Shown: positions 1-9,689, counted from the stretch's first letter. The stretch is DNA of 64,000 bases from Sphingosinicella sp. BN140058 (GCF_004135585.1 NZ_CP035501.1:62001-126000); one strand, 5' to 3'. The notes: generated from the sequence alone by a model not told the origin. Program-made: numbers and translations.

Positions 1-39
1 GCGCTCCAAGCGCGGCGACTTCTCCGCCACGGTCACCAT
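1..39 (-). CDS. paaD: PaaD-like protein, N-terminal 13 codons only (runs off window)
   Basis: An ATG on the minus strand lies inside the last codons of paaC (ACATGGTGA) and opens a frame reading MVTVAEKSPRLER before the window ends. A short overlap with paaC is what is expected of the next gene in the paaABCD order. PaaD is the small DUF59/SufT-like protein needed for a functional PaaABC(D)E epoxidase. Identity rests on operon position alone, since 13 residues carry no diagnostic motif. Confidence 0.55.
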   Translation of the reverse strand, partial: MVTVAEKSPRLER

Positions 40-863
40 GTCGCATCCGGATAGGTGCGCGGCAGGAACTGCATGGTGCAGAGAAGATGGCCGAGATGCT
101 CGCTATGGTGGCCGCGCCGGCCGCCGAGGATCGGGCGCTGGTCGCGCGGCCGTGTGAGCGTCGCCTCGGTGAGCACCGCATCGATCCTGCGATCATAGTC
201 CAGGCGGAGCGCGCCGAGGTCGGCACCGATGCCGCGATCGGCGAGAAAGGTCGCAGCGTCGTCCATCTCGAACAATTCGGGGACGAAGCGCCACATCCAA
301 TCGATGCCGTCCTGCATCCGACGCCGGCTCTCCTCGGTGCCGTCACCGAGGCGGATCACCCATTCGGCGGCAAGCTCCTGATGATAGGAGACTTCCTTCA
401 CCGCTTTTTCCGCGACTGCGGCGATGGTCGGTTCGGCGGATTGCGTGAGCGCGTCGAAAAGCGCCTTCTGCCAGGTCGAGAACAGCAATTGCCGCGCCAT
501 CGTCTGCGCGAAGTCCCCGTTCGGCTGCTCGACGAGCCAGCAATTGCGGAAATCGAGCACGTCGCGGCCGAAGGCGAGCGAGTCGCCGTCGCGGCCCCTG
601 CCCTCGATCTCGCCCGCATGGTTGAGGAAGTGCGTTGCCTGACCGACGAGGTCGAGGGCGATGTTGGCGAGGCTGAGATCGACCTCGACCGAGGGCGCGT
701 GCCCCGTCCACGCGCTGAGCCGCTGCCCCAGGATCAGGCTGTCGTCGCCGAGCCGCAGCAGATAGTCGAACAGGATGCCGCCGTCCGTTTCCGTCGTCGG
801 CGCGTCGAACGATCCGGCGCCGGTCGCGCCTGGCGGCAGATCGATGGGAGGAAGCGAGGCCAT
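33..863 (-). CDS. paaC: 1,2-phenylacetyl-CoA epoxidase, structural subunit PaaC
   Basis: This 276-residue protein is the non-catalytic ferritin-like partner of PaaA in the ring 1,2-epoxidase that acts on phenylacetyl-CoA. It contains the PaaC core LRLGDDSLILGQRLSAWTGH followed by a helical segment with DLSLANIALDLVGQA near residues 60-75. The start is the ATG overlapping the paaB stop in an ATGA arrangement. It has about 25 extra N-terminal residues (Pro/Gly/Thr-rich) relative to the roughly 250-residue E. coli protein; a start further downstream is possible, but the ATGA coupling favours this one. Its stop overlaps the ATG of the following paaD-like frame, so the cluster is translated as a coupled series. 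Confidence 0.95.
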   Translation of the reverse strand: MASLPPIDLPPGATGAGSFDAPTTETDGGILFDYLLRLGDDSLILGQRLSAWTGHAPSVEVDLSLANIALDLVGQATHFLNHAGEIEGRGRDGDSLAFGRDVLDFRNCWLVEQPNGDFAQTMARQLLFSTWQKALFDALTQSAEPTIAAVAEKAVKEVSYHQELAAEWVIRLGDGTEESRRRMQDGIDWMWRFVPELFEMDDAATFLADRGIGADLGALRLDYDRRIDAVLTEATLTRPRDQRPILGGRRGHHSEHLGHLLCTMQFLPRTYPDATW

Positions 864-1147
864 CAGATGTGCGTCACGTCGTCCGGGATCGAATAGAAGG
901 TCGGATGGCGGTAGACCTTGTCGGCGGCCGGATCGAACATCGCGGCGTCGTCGGCTGGATCGGACGCGACGATCTGCGCGGACGGCACCACCCAGAGGCT
1001 CACCCCTTCCATCCGCCGCGTATAGGTGTCGCGGGCATGGCGAAGGGCGATCTCCGGATCGGGTGCGTGAACCGAGCCGACGTGACGATGGGAGAGCCCG
1101 CCGCGCGACCGCACGAACACTTCCCAGAGCGGCCAATCGCCAGCCAT
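863..1147 (-). CDS. paaB: 1,2-phenylacetyl-CoA epoxidase subunit PaaB
   Basis: This 94-residue protein is the small PaaB subunit, which bridges PaaAC heterodimers in the epoxidase complex. It shows the family pattern WPLWEVFVRSRGGLSHRHVGSVHA near the N-terminus and ends with a YRHPTFYSIPDDV-type segment. Length matches the family (about 95 residues). Start ATG and stop TGA overlap paaA and paaC respectively by ATGA, so all three subunits are probably translationally coupled. A longer reading frame upstream is an artefact of the overlap with paaA. Confidence 0.95.
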   Translation of the reverse strand: MAGDWPLWEVFVRSRGGLSHRHVGSVHAPDPEIALRHARDTYTRRMEGVSLWVVPSAQIVASDPADDAAMFDPAADKVYRHPTFYSIPDDVTHI

Positions 1148-2130
1148 CAGGCCGCCTCCGCCTTGCGGCTGTGCTTCGCCGCATAAGCGGCCGCGGCCTC
1201 GCGCACCCACGCACCCTCTTCCCAGGCATCGCGGCGCGCCTTCATCCGCTCGCGCGCGACCGGCCCCTCGCCGCGAACCACGGCGTAGAATTCCTCCCAG
1301 TCGACCGCGCCGAAATCGTGGCCGTTCTTGGCCTCGTTCCAGACGAGCGCCGGATCGGGAATGGTGAGGCCGAGCGCGGTTGCCTGCGGCACGGTGATGT
1401 CGACGAACTTCTGGCGGAGCTCGTCATTGGTCTCGCGCTTGATCCGCCAGCGCATCGACTGGGCGGTGTTGGGGCTGTCGGCGTCGGGCGGCCCGAACAT
1501 CATCAGCGACGGCCACCACCAGCGATTGAGTGCGTCCTGCGCCATGCGCTTCTGCTCCGGCGTACCGGCGCAGAGCACCATCATGATCTCGTAGCCCTGG
1601 CGCTGGTGGAAGCTCTCCTCCTTGCAGACCCGGACCATCGCCCGAGCGTAGGGGCCGTAGGAGGTGCGCTGGAGCGGCACCTGGTTCATGATCGCGGCGC
1701 CGTCGACCAGCCAGCCGATCGCGCCGATGTCGGCCCAGGTCAGCGTCGGATAGTTGAAGATCGTCGAATATTTGGCTTTGCCGGAATGAAGCGCCTCTAT
1801 CATCTCCTCACGGCTGGTGCCGAGCGTTTCGGCGGCCGAATAGAGATAGAGGCCGTGGCCGGCTTCGTCCTGCACCTTGGCGAGCAGGATCGCCTTGCGG
1901 CGCAGCGACGGCGCCCGCGTGATCCAATTGCCCTCGGGCAGCATGCCGACGATCTCGCTATGGGCATGCTGCGAGATCTGGCGGGTCAGGGTGCGCCGAT
2001 AGGCCTCGGGCATCCAGTCCTTGGGCTCGATGAACTCGTCGGCCGCGACCCGCGCCTCGAAGGCGGCAAGCTTCGCGGGATCCTCGGTCGAAGCGACGTT
2101 GGTCGTCTTCTGCAGCTCGGTCGTATACAT
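1147..2130 (-). CDS. paaA: 1,2-phenylacetyl-CoA epoxidase catalytic subunit PaaA
   Basis: This 327-residue protein is the diiron oxygenase subunit converting phenylacetyl-CoA to ring-1,2-epoxyphenylacetyl-CoA. Two ExxH-type metal-ligand signatures are visible, DEAGH (residues 88-92) and EESFH (171-175), as expected for a ferritin-like carboxylate-bridged diiron centre. Length is in line with the roughly 309-330-residue family. An AGGAGAG Shine-Dalgarno lies 5-10 bases before the ATG. It is first in the paaA-B-C-(D) series. A promoter should lie in the 400-base gap to its right, which also holds two strong inverted repeats close to the start codon. Confidence 0.97.
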   Translation of the reverse strand: MYTTELQKTTNVASTEDPAKLAAFEARVAADEFIEPKDWMPEAYRRTLTRQISQHAHSEIVGMLPEGNWITRAPSLRRKAILLAKVQDEAGHGLYLYSAAETLGTSREEMIEALHSGKAKYSTIFNYPTLTWADIGAIGWLVDGAAIMNQVPLQRTSYGPYARAMVRVCKEESFHQRQGYEIMMVLCAGTPEQKRMAQDALNRWWWPSLMMFGPPDADSPNTAQSMRWRIKRETNDELRQKFVDITVPQATALGLTIPDPALVWNEAKNGHDFGAVDWEEFYAVVRGEGPVARERMKARRDAWEEGAWVREAAAAYAAKHSRKAEAA

Positions 2131-2152
2131 ATCGCTCTCCTGCCCTCTGCCC

Positions 2153-2216
2153 TAGAGCATGATCGTCTGAGGTGGAAGCGCTTCGCGCTTCCGCCGATGT
2201 CGTGAATCATGCTCTA
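2153..2216. repeat. Nested inverted repeat upstream of paaA
   Basis: Eleven-base outer arms (TAGAGCATGAT / ATCATGCTCTA, 2153-2163 and 2206-2216) enclose an inner hairpin with arms GGAAGCG and CGCTTCC (2174-2180, 2186-2192). The outer end lies only 22 bases before the paaA start, so the structure would be in the 5' leader or promoter of paaA. An AGAGCATGAT core resembles a short dispersed repeat seen in many alphaproteobacterial genomes; that comparison is from memory. Confidence 0.7.
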
Positions 2217-2227
2217 TCAGAGGGTTG

Positions 2228-2277
2228 AGACCAAGATTCACGTCTCAGGCTGGTTCAGCCTGAGACGATCTTGGTCT
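2228..2277. repeat. 50-base near-perfect palindrome upstream of paaA
   Basis: The arms AGACCAAGAT-TCA-CGTCTCAGGCTG and CAGCCTGAGACG-ATCTTGGTCT pair over 22 bases with a three-base bulge (TCA) and a three-base loop. It is separate from the neighbouring 2153-2216 structure, 12 bases away. It has no U-tract on either strand, so it is not a typical intrinsic terminator. Confidence 0.75.
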
Positions 2278-2368
2278 AGCAGGGGCCCTTCGCGCAAACA
2301 ACGCGCGAGCGACCGCACGGTCGCACCTCGGCGCTGCGCGACGGCGCATCTTCACCGCCGCACACAAA

Positions 2369-2399
2369 GACGCCGGCGCAGATTGGCTGCGCCGGCGTC
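2369..2399 (-). terminator. Probable intrinsic terminator of the thiolase gene
   Basis: A perfect 13-base stem (GACGCCGGCGCAG / CTGCGCCGGCGTC) with a five-base loop. Read on the minus strand it is followed by TTTGTGTG, a weak U-tract. It lies about 130 bases downstream of the leftward thiolase gene and before paaA, so it would separate the two leftward units. The U-tract is poor, which limits confidence. The remaining bases of the 2131-2530 gap show nothing else I can name. Confidence 0.55.
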
Positions 2400-2530
2400 T
2401 CGACCCGTTTACCTTGCGGCACCCCCTGCTCGCGTGCCGCCTGTTTAGCCCGGGCAGGGGGCGCACACCATGTGCGAGACGTCCCAAACACTTGGCCGTG
2501 CGTCGCATTCGCTCTCGTGCTGCGCCGCGC

Positions 2531-3733
<1,203 letters not shown>

Positions 3734-3791
3734 GGCGGGCTCCGAATGAAAGTTGCCGCGCAATAACAGGCCCTCTCCTCGCGCGGGAGTC

Positions 3792-3821
3792 GGCCTGATA
3801 AGGAGCGGCCTGATAAGGAGC
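3792..3821 (+). promoter_or_regulatory. Tandem 15-base duplication carrying two Shine-Dalgarno copies before paaG
   Basis: GGCCTGATAAGGAGC occurs twice back to back (3792-3806, 3807-3821) immediately before AGGC and the paaG ATG at 3826. Each copy contains AAGGAG; the second is at ordinary spacing from the start, and the first is 15 bases further away. This is seen directly; an effect on translation is inference. Confidence 0.8.
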
Positions 3822-3825
3822 AGGC

Positions 3826-4608
3826 ATGACCGACTATCGGACCATCGCGTTCGCGCAGGAAGACGCCATCGCCCGCCTCACCCTCGACCGTCCCGAGCGG
3901 CTGAACAGCTTCACCGCCGAGATGCACAAGGAGGTCGCCGACGCTTTGTCGCGCCTCGAGGGCGCACGCGTGCTGGTGCTGACCGGCGCCGGCCGCGGCT
4001 TCTGCGCCGGCCAGGATCTGAACGACCGCGCGGTCGCGCCGGGCGAGGCGGTGGATCTCGGCGAGTCGGTGGAGCAGCGCTACAATCCGCTGATCCGGCG
4101 GATAACCGACCTGCCCTTTCCGGTGATCGCACGAGTCAACGGCGTGGCCGCCGGCGCGGGCGCCAACATAGCCCTCGCCTGCGACATCGTCGTCGCCGCC
4201 AGATCGGCCAAGTTCATCCAGTCGTTTGCGAACATCGGCCTCATCCCCGACAGCGGCGGCACCTGGGTGCTGCCGCGCCTCGTCGGCCAGGCGCGGGCGC
4301 TCGGCCTGGCGCTCACCGCCGAGCCCCTGCCTGCGGAGACGGCCGCCCAATGGGGCCTGATCTGGAAGGCGGTCGACGACGATGTGCTGGATGCCGAAGT
4401 CGATGCGCTCGCGCAGCGTTTCGCGACGGCGCCCACCCGCGGCCTCGCGGCGATCAAGCGCATGATCCGGGAAAGCTGGCGCCACAGCCTCGACGAGGAG
4501 CTCGACCTGCAGCGCGACGCGATGCGCGAACTCGGCTACAGCGACGATTATCGCGAAGGTGTGGCGGCGTTCATGGAGAAGAGGCTACCGAAATTCACCG
4601 GCAAGTGA
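3826..4608 (+). CDS. paaG: Ring-1,2-epoxyphenylacetyl-CoA isomerase PaaG
   Basis: This 260-residue crotonase-fold protein has the N-terminal ITLDRPERLNSF-type strand (here ARLTLDRPERLNSF), an oxyanion-hole segment FCAGQDLNDR near residue 65 and a second segment GVAAGAGANIALACD near 105-119. It isomerises the ring epoxide made by PaaABC(E) to oxepin-CoA. Length and the FCAGQDL motif match PaaG rather than generic enoyl-CoA hydratases. It is the first gene of a rightward paaG-paaZ pair, divergent from the thiolase, with a duplicated Shine-Dalgarno in front. Confidence 0.93.
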   Translation: MTDYRTIAFAQEDAIARLTLDRPERLNSFTAEMHKEVADALSRLEGARVLVLTGAGRGFCAGQDLNDRAVAPGEAVDLGESVEQRYNPLIRRITDLPFPVIARVNGVAAGAGANIALACDIVVAARSAKFIQSFANIGLIPDSGGTWVLPRLVGQARALGLALTAEPLPAETAAQWGLIWKAVDDDVLDAEVDALAQRFATAPTRGLAAIKRMIRESWRHSLDEELDLQRDAMRELGYSDDYREGVAAFMEKRLPKFTGK

Positions 4609-4639
4609 TCTGCGCGCACCAAGGCATGAAGGCACATCC

Positions 4640-6658
4640 ATGAAAACCCAGACGCTTCTCAATTACGCCCAGGACGGCTGGCATTCGGGCTCGGGCGGCC
4701 TCGCCGAGGTCGCGAGCGCGGTCAGCGGCGAGACGATCGCGGTCACCGGCAGCGGCGGGCTCGATTTCCGGGCGATGCTCGATCATGCGCGCAAGGTCGG
4801 GGGCCCGGCGCTGCGGGGGCTGACCTTCCACGAACGCGCGCACATGCTGAAGGCGCTCGGCCTCGCGATCATGGCCCGCAAGGAGGAATTGTACCAACTC
4901 TCCTACGAAACCGGCGCGACCCGGGCCGACGGCTGGATCGACATCGAGGGCGGCGCCGGCACCCTCTTCTCCTTCTCGTCCAAGGGCCGGCGCGAGCTTC
5001 CCAACAGCCGCATCCTCGTCGACGGTGCGATGGAGCCTTTGTCGAAGGGCGGGACCTTCGTCGGCCAGCACGTCTTCACCCCGCTCCAGGGTGTCGCCGT
5101 CCACATCAACGCGTTCAACTTCCCGGTCTGGGGCATGCTCGAGAAGCTCGGGCCGACCCTGCTTGCCGGCGTGCCGGCGATCGTCAAGCCGGCCTCGGCG
5201 ACCGGCTATGTCGCGGAGCACGCCTTCCGGATCATGATCGAGGCGAACATCCTGCCGCCGGGCGCGCTGCAGCTGATCATGGGCGGGGTCGGTGATCTGT
5301 TCGATCACTTGACCCTGCAGGACGTGGTCTCGTTCACCGGCTCCGCGCAGACCGCGATGAAGCTGCAGACCCATCCGGTGATGGCGCGCGAAAGCGTCCG
5401 CTTCATCGCCGAGCGCGACAGCCTCAACGCTTCGATCCTCGGCCCCGATTCAGGGCCGGGCACGCCCGAATTCGATCTGTTCGTTCGCGAGGTCGCCCGC
5501 GAGATGACGGTCAAGGCGGGGCAGAAATGCACCGCCATCCGCCGCGCGATGGCGCCGGCCGCGCATATCGATGCGGTCGAGCAGGCGCTGCGGGAACGGC
5601 TCGGCAAGGTACGGATCGGCGATCCCCGCGACGAGGGCGTAACGATGGGCGCGCTCGCCAGCCGGGCGCAGCGCGACAGCGTCCGCAGCGCCGTTGCCGA
5701 GCTCGCCCGTTCGGCGCGGATCGTGTCGGGCGATCCGGACTCGTCGCCGGTGCCCGGCAACGGCGCCTTCCTGTCGCCGATCCTGCTGCGCACCGACGAT
5801 CCCTGGGGCAGCGCTGCCGTTCACGACGTCGAGGCGTTCGGGCCGGTGTCGACGATCATGCCCTACACGGATCTCGACGATGCGATCGCGCTCGCCAATC
5901 GCGGCATGGGCAGCCTGGCACTTTCGCTGTTCACCTTCGATGCCGCCGTGGCCGAGGATTTCGTGCTCGGTGCCGGCGCCTATCACGGCCGCATGGTGAT
6001 CCTGGATCGGACCAGCGCCGGCGAATCGACCGGCCACGGCTCGCCCCTCCCCGTCCTCGTCCATGGCGGGCCGGGCCGCGCCGGTGGCGGCGAGGAGATG
6101 GGCGGCATACGCGGGGTCAGCCACTACATGCAGCGCACCGCGCTGCAGGGGTCGCCCGCCTTGCTGTCGAGCATCGTCAAGCAATGGCTGCCCGGCGCGG
6201 CCAAGCCGACCGGCGACGTTCACCCGTTCCGCAAACGCATCTCCGAGCTCGACATCGGCTACACGCTGGAGACCGCCGGCCGCACCGTGACGCTGGACGA
6301 CATCGAGCATTTCGCCGCCTTCACCGGCGATACCTTCTATGCCCATATGGACGAGGAGGCGGCGAGAGCGAACCCGATCTTCGAAGGCCGGGTCGCGCAC
6401 GGCTACCTGATCCTCAGCTTCGCCGCCGGCCTGTTCGTCGATCCCGCGCCGGGACCGGTGCTCGCCAATTACGGCCTCGAGAATTTGCGCTTTCTCACGC
6501 CCTTATACCCCGGAGATGCCATGCGCGTTGAGCTTACCGTCAAGTCGAAGTCGGTCCGCAACGAGGAAATGGGCGAGGTCCGCTGGGCGGTGTTCGTCTT
6601 CAACCAGAAAGACGAGATCGTCGCCGCCTACGATCTGCTGACGATGAACCAGCCGTGA
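4640..6658 (+). CDS. paaZ: Bifunctional oxepin-CoA hydrolase / 3-oxo-5,6-dehydrosuberyl-CoA semialdehyde dehydrogenase PaaZ
   Basis: This 672-residue fusion has an N-terminal aldehyde dehydrogenase domain (about 1-520) and a C-terminal MaoC/R-hydratase domain (about 535-672). Catalytic cysteine C297 sits in [10 protein letters not shown] and E258 in IAERD. The hydratase dyad is GD564TFYAH569 with [11 protein letters not shown] following. It opens the oxepin ring and oxidises the resulting aldehyde. Length is close to the 681 residues of E. coli PaaZ, so the hydratase domain is intact. The ATG after AAGGCACATCC was chosen; the longer frame overlaps paaG. Its stop overlaps the start of the next gene (GTGATG). 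Confidence 0.95.
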   Translation: MKTQTLLNYAQDGWHSGSGGLAEVASAVSGETIAVTGSGGLDFRAMLDHARKVGGPALRGLTFHERAHMLKALGLAIMARKEELYQLSYETGATRADGWIDIEGGAGTLFSFSSKGRRELPNSRILVDGAMEPLSKGGTFVGQHVFTPLQGVAVHINAFNFPVWGMLEKLGPTLLAGVPAIVKPASATGYVAEHAFRIMIEANILPPGALQLIMGGVGDLFDHLTLQDVVSFTGSAQTAMKLQTHPVMARESVRFIAERDSLNASILGPDSGPGTPEFDLFVREVAREMTVKAGQKCTAIRRAMAPAAHIDAVEQALRERLGKVRIGDPRDEGVTMGALASRAQRDSVRSAVAELARSARIVSGDPDSSPVPGNGAFLSPILLRTDDPWGSAAVHDVEAFGPVSTIMPYTDLDDAIALANRGMGSLALSLFTFDAAVAEDFVLGAGAYHGRMVILDRTSAGESTGHGSPLPVLVHGGPGRAGGGEEMGGIRGVSHYMQRTALQGSPALLSSIVKQWLPGAAKPTGDVHPFRKRISELDIGYTLETAGRTVTLDDIEHFAAFTGDTFYAHMDEEAARANPIFEGRVAHGYLILSFAAGLFVDPAPGPVLANYGLENLRFLTPLYPGDAMRVELTVKSKSVRNEEMGEVRWAVFVFNQKDEIVAAYDLLTMNQP

Positions 6659-7422
6659 TGCGCCAGGCCCTCTTCCTCTTCCTGCTCGCCGTCGCCGGCT
6701 GCTCGGCCTCGGACGCGCGCGACACGGCGGCGGCCGGCTACAAGGTCGTCCGCGCCTATCCGCACGATCCCTCTGCCTTCACCGAGGGACTGCTGTGGCG
6801 CGACGGCAAGCTCTACGAGAGCACCGGCCTCAACGGCCAGTCCGACATTCGCGAGGTCCGCCTCGACGACGGCAAGGTGCTGCGCAAGGTGACGGTGCCG
6901 TCGACCTATTTCGGCGAGGGGATCGTCGACTGGGGCGACGAGATCGTCAGCCTCACCTGGCAGAACGGCATCGGCTTCCGCTGGAACCGCGCCGATTTCC
7001 GCCAGACCGGCACCTTCCAATATCCCGGCGAAGGCTGGGCGCTGACCCGCGACAAGGCCAACATCTACATGAGCGACGGCACCGCCCAGCTGCGCGTGCT
7101 CGATCCCAAGACGATGGCGGAGAAGAGAAGGATCTCCGTCACCGATCAGGGCATGCCGGTGGAGCGACTGAACGAGCTCGAATGGGTGAATGGCGAGATC
7201 TTCGCCAACGTCTGGATGACCCCGCGCATCGCCCGGATCGATCCGGCCACCGGCAATGTGAAAGGCTGGATCGACCTCACCGATCTCGTCGCCGCCAACG
7301 CGCCGGCCGATCCCGACGCGGTGCTGAACGGCATTGCCTACGACGCCGCCAAGGACCGCCTGTTCGTCACCGGCAAGAACTGGAGCAAATTGTTCGAGAT
7401 CGACCTGGTGCCGGCGCGCTGA
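6658..7422 (+). CDS. Glutaminyl-peptide cyclotransferase (bacterial type), lipoprotein
   Basis: A 254-residue protein of the glutamine cyclotransferase family (PF05096), a five-bladed propeller that converts N-terminal glutamine to pyroglutamate. Visible family features are YPHDPSAFTEGL near residue 35, the STGLNGQSDIR blade, and NELEWVNGEIFANVW near 170-185. A signal peptide with lipobox LAVAGC ends at about residue 15, so it should be an envelope lipoprotein. It is translationally coupled to paaZ (TGA/ATG overlap); a GTG one codon earlier is an alternative. It has no obvious role in phenylacetate use and may simply ride on the transcript. Confidence 0.85.
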   Translation: MRQALFLFLLAVAGCSASDARDTAAAGYKVVRAYPHDPSAFTEGLLWRDGKLYESTGLNGQSDIREVRLDDGKVLRKVTVPSTYFGEGIVDWGDEIVSLTWQNGIGFRWNRADFRQTGTFQYPGEGWALTRDKANIYMSDGTAQLRVLDPKTMAEKRRISVTDQGMPVERLNELEWVNGEIFANVWMTPRIARIDPATGNVKGWIDLTDLVAANAPADPDAVLNGIAYDAAKDRLFVTGKNWSKLFEIDLVPAR

Positions 7423-7472
7423 GCGTCCCGCAGTCGGACGAAGCCCGGCAGCGGGTTGGACGCGCAAGCCTT

Positions 7473-7895
7473 TCACGCGGGTTGAGCGTTCACCCGCAGG
7501 AGAGAACTCGCACCATGATGCGCATTGACGACCCGCTTGAGCCCTTCCTTGAACGTCATCCCGCCGACGTTCATCAGCAGGCCGAGCGGCCGATTGCTGA
7601 CCCTGAGATAGGTCAGCAACTGCTTCGAATGGATCGGCGCGAGCTTGTCGACCGATTTCACCTCGATGATGAGGTTGCTCTCGATCAGAAGATCGGCCCG
7701 AAATGCATCCTTCAAAGTCAGGCCGTCATAGGTGATCGTTACCGGAACCTGGCGCTCGACCGAGAAGCCGCCACGCGCGAGGGTTGCCGCAAGCAAGCTC
7801 TCGTAGACGCTCTCCAGAAGGCCAGGACCGAGGTGCCGGTGCAGGCGAAGCCCTGACTCGATCGCGACGCTCGCGACGGACTCGACGTCCATCAT
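7473..7895 (-). CDS. GxxExxY protein (small PD-(D/E)XK-like protein)
   Basis: This 140-residue protein belongs to the GxxExxY family: the signature appears as GPGLLESVYES near residue 23-33. A D...ExK pattern follows in FRADLLIESNLIIEVKSVDK, resembling a PD-(D/E)XK nuclease core, and HSKQLLTYLR is the usual downstream helix. Biochemical function is unknown for the family. The start ATG (doubled, ATGATG) follows GGGAGGCAAGGAG; a longer upstream frame with a hydrophobic stretch lacks comparable support. The gene is isolated, and upstream of it lies a duplicated intergenic repeat (8020-8471). Confidence 0.8.
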   Translation of the reverse strand: MMDVESVASVAIESGLRLHRHLGPGLLESVYESLLAATLARGGFSVERQVPVTITYDGLTLKDAFRADLLIESNLIIEVKSVDKLAPIHSKQLLTYLRVSNRPLGLLMNVGGMTFKEGLKRVVNAHHGASSLLRVNAQPA

Positions 7896-8019
7896 CTCCT
7901 TGCCTCCCGTTTCTCCCAGCCGAGCCGAGCTTAACACCCAAAGCTCCCCGAGCGCGACGACACAAACCGCTATCACGATGACGCTCGTCATCAAGAGACG
8001 CTCGGCGTGGATATCCGAG

Positions 8020-8223
8020 CCCTTCGCGATCATCGCGATCATCGCGTCCTTCGCGTCAAAATAGGCGGGAAGACGCGGCTCGATTCCGGCGAAGGAGCAC
8101 CTGATCGTGTCGCCAGGCCGTCGGCAGAATGGCATAACCCTCACCAGAGCAAATCCTCGCCCGGCGGCGCCCTGCTCAGAAGCGTGCGCAGCTTTGCACG
8201 CGAAGGCGCGAAGGACGCGATGA
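8020..8223. repeat. Intergenic repeat, copy A, upstream of the GxxExxY gene
   Basis: Opens with a TTCGCGATCATCGCGATCATCGCG block ending TTCGCGTCAA, then GGAGCACCTGATCGTGTCGCCAGGC at about 8094-8118, and ends with TGCGCAGCTTTGCACGCGAAGG...ACGCGATG near 8186-8223. The order of these blocks is repeated in copy B at 8287-8471. The TTCGCGTC/GACGCGAA segments at the two ends are complementary, so each copy can fold. No coding function is apparent in 7896-8483. Confidence 0.7.
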
Positions 8224-8286
8224 CGCGAAGCTTTGGCTGCAACGATGGGGAGCCTCCCCGCGTGCTCCGGAAGGCAGATTCAAATT

Positions 8287-8471
8287 CTCTTCGCGATCAA
8301 CGCGCTCTTCGCGTCCTTCGCGTCAAGGATCGGCCGGCAGATGCGGCTTAGTCCCGGCGGAGGAGCACCTGATCATGTCGCCAGGCACCTGGCACTCCCA
8401 TCAGAACCACCACGCCGCCGGCAGCGACCGCCCCGGAACCATGCGCAGCGCTGCACGCGGAGGGCGCGATG
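8287..8471. repeat. Intergenic repeat, copy B
   Basis: Repeats the same block order as copy A: TTCGCGATCAACGCGCTCTTCGCG, then GGAGCACCTGATCATGTCGCCAGGC at 8361-8385, then ATGCGCAGCGCTGCACGCGGAGG at about 8440-8462. The first 99 bases of A (8020-8118) and B (8287-8385) align along their whole length with scattered differences. The two copies are in direct orientation, start to start 267 bases. Confidence 0.7.
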
Positions 8472-8483
8472 GAGCCGTTGAAT

Positions 8484-9452
8484 TTAACGCGCCTGCAGCG
8501 CCGCGGCGGCACCGGCGAGCGTTGCCGTGTCGTTGCTCAGCCACGCCGTCGGCACGCGTTCCAGCGCCCGGCTCATCCGGCCCTTGCTCGCGAACTGGCT
8601 GCGAAAGCCGCCGGTGTTGAGGATCGGCAGCATCTCCCCAAGCATCGGCTCGACCAGGAAGACGCCGTCCCAGGCGCCGCAGGTGAGCACGGCATTGCCG
8701 ACGAAATTGCCGAGGATCGCCGCGAACAGCTTGGCGGCGCGGGCGGCGAGCGGATCGGTGCAGGATGCGGCCGAGGCGATGATCCGGTTCGACGCCGGCG
8801 ACTCCGCGACCGGACGCCCGCTCTGCTCCGCGAGAATGGCATAGATGTTCTCGAGCCCCGGGCGCGACAGCATGCGCTCGAACGAGACGTGGCCGAAGCG
8901 GCGGCGGAGCGCCGTCAGCATCGCCTCTTCCTCGCCATTTTGCGGCGCGAAGCTGGCATGGCCGCCTTCGCTCTCGATCACGATGATCCGGCCGTCCTCG
9001 CGCACCGACAATATCGCCATGCCGAGGCCGCTGCCGGTGCCGACGATCAGATAGGTGCCGCCGGCGCGCGCAGGCTTCGCCGGCACCGCGCCGATCCGGA
9101 CGAGCTGGGTCACGTCGGCGCTCGGCACCGCCCAGGCGGTCGCCGCGAAATCGTTGATGATCAGCGGATCGGTGCGCAGGAACGCCTTGAGGCCGCTCAC
9201 CGAGACGAACCAGCGGCAATTGGGCAGGGTGATCACGTCGCCCCGCGACACGCCGGCCACCGCCAGGCAGAAGCCGACACCGTCGGGCCGCAGCCCGAGC
9301 CCCTTGGTGTAGCTCTGCAGGGCGTCCGTAAAGGTCGGGAAGGCCGACGTCGGAAAGCGCCGCACCTCTTCGATGCGCGCGCGCTCATTTCCACGTGTGA
9401 GCGCGAACGCGACATTGTCGCCGTCGATCGCGCCGACCAGCTGTTGTTCCAC
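8484..9452 (-). CDS. Glucokinase-family protein with degenerate N-terminal phosphate loop
   Basis: A 322-residue sugar-kinase-fold protein of the Glk family (PF02685): INDFAATAWAVPS, VGTGSGLG and the zinc/hexokinase-type segment ESEGGHASFAP are visible. In active glucokinases the N-terminus reads DxGGTNxR; here the equivalent stretch is AIDGDNVAFAL, so the phosphate-1 loop lacks the GGT core. It may be an inactive or altered-specificity paralogue; a true glucokinase is the alternative. The GTG at 9452 was chosen because GGGAGAGG precedes it; another GTG at 9476 extends the protein by eight residues. Confidence 0.7.
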   Translation of the reverse strand: MEQQLVGAIDGDNVAFALTRGNERARIEEVRRFPTSAFPTFTDALQSYTKGLGLRPDGVGFCLAVAGVSRGDVITLPNCRWFVSVSGLKAFLRTDPLIINDFAATAWAVPSADVTQLVRIGAVPAKPARAGGTYLIVGTGSGLGMAILSVREDGRIIVIESEGGHASFAPQNGEEEAMLTALRRRFGHVSFERMLSRPGLENIYAILAEQSGRPVAESPASNRIIASAASCTDPLAARAAKLFAAILGNFVGNAVLTCGAWDGVFLVEPMLGEMLPILNTGGFRSQFASKGRMSRALERVPTAWLSNDTATLAGAAAALQAR

Positions 9453-9548
9453 AGGCCCTCTCCCTGGCCACAGCACTAATACGGTAACGGCTAAAAAGCG
9501 GTTAACCCGCCGCGACCCCGCGGCGAACTTGTTCGTCCGCCCGCCGCT

Positions 9549-9664
9549 ACCGAAGGTCGTCGGCCCGCGGCGCCCCGCCGCGACCGAAGGTCGTCGGCCC
9601 GCGGCGCCCCGCGGGGACCGAAGGTCGTCCGCCCGCGGCGACCGCAGGTCGTCCGCCCGCGGCG
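9549..9664. repeat. GC-rich tandem repeat, four units (34, 34, 24, 24 bases)
   Basis: Units starting ACCG(A/C)AGGTCGTC(G/C)GCCCGCGG begin at 9549, 9583, 9617 and 9641. The first two carry an extra ten-base CGCCCCGCSG block missing from the last two. It lies between the 3' end of the redoxin/oxygenase gene and the start of the glucokinase-like gene, both leftward, so it may be in the latter's upstream region. Confidence 0.85.
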
Positions 9665-9689
9665 ACCCCGCCGCGCCCCGCTCGCCCCC

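Noticed and set aside
775..2205. Long rightward open frame opposite paaA/paaB
   Set aside because: Arg/Pro/Ala/His-rich product with no family resemblance; it is the antisense shadow of real paa genes in high-GC DNA.
2228..2277. Palindrome as an intrinsic terminator
   Set aside because: No U-tract on either strand and it lies on the promoter side of paaA.
7896..8144. N-terminal extension of the GxxExxY protein with a hydrophobic segment
   Set aside because: A strong GGGAGG site precedes the internal ATGATG, family members start there, and the extension is read from the repeat region.
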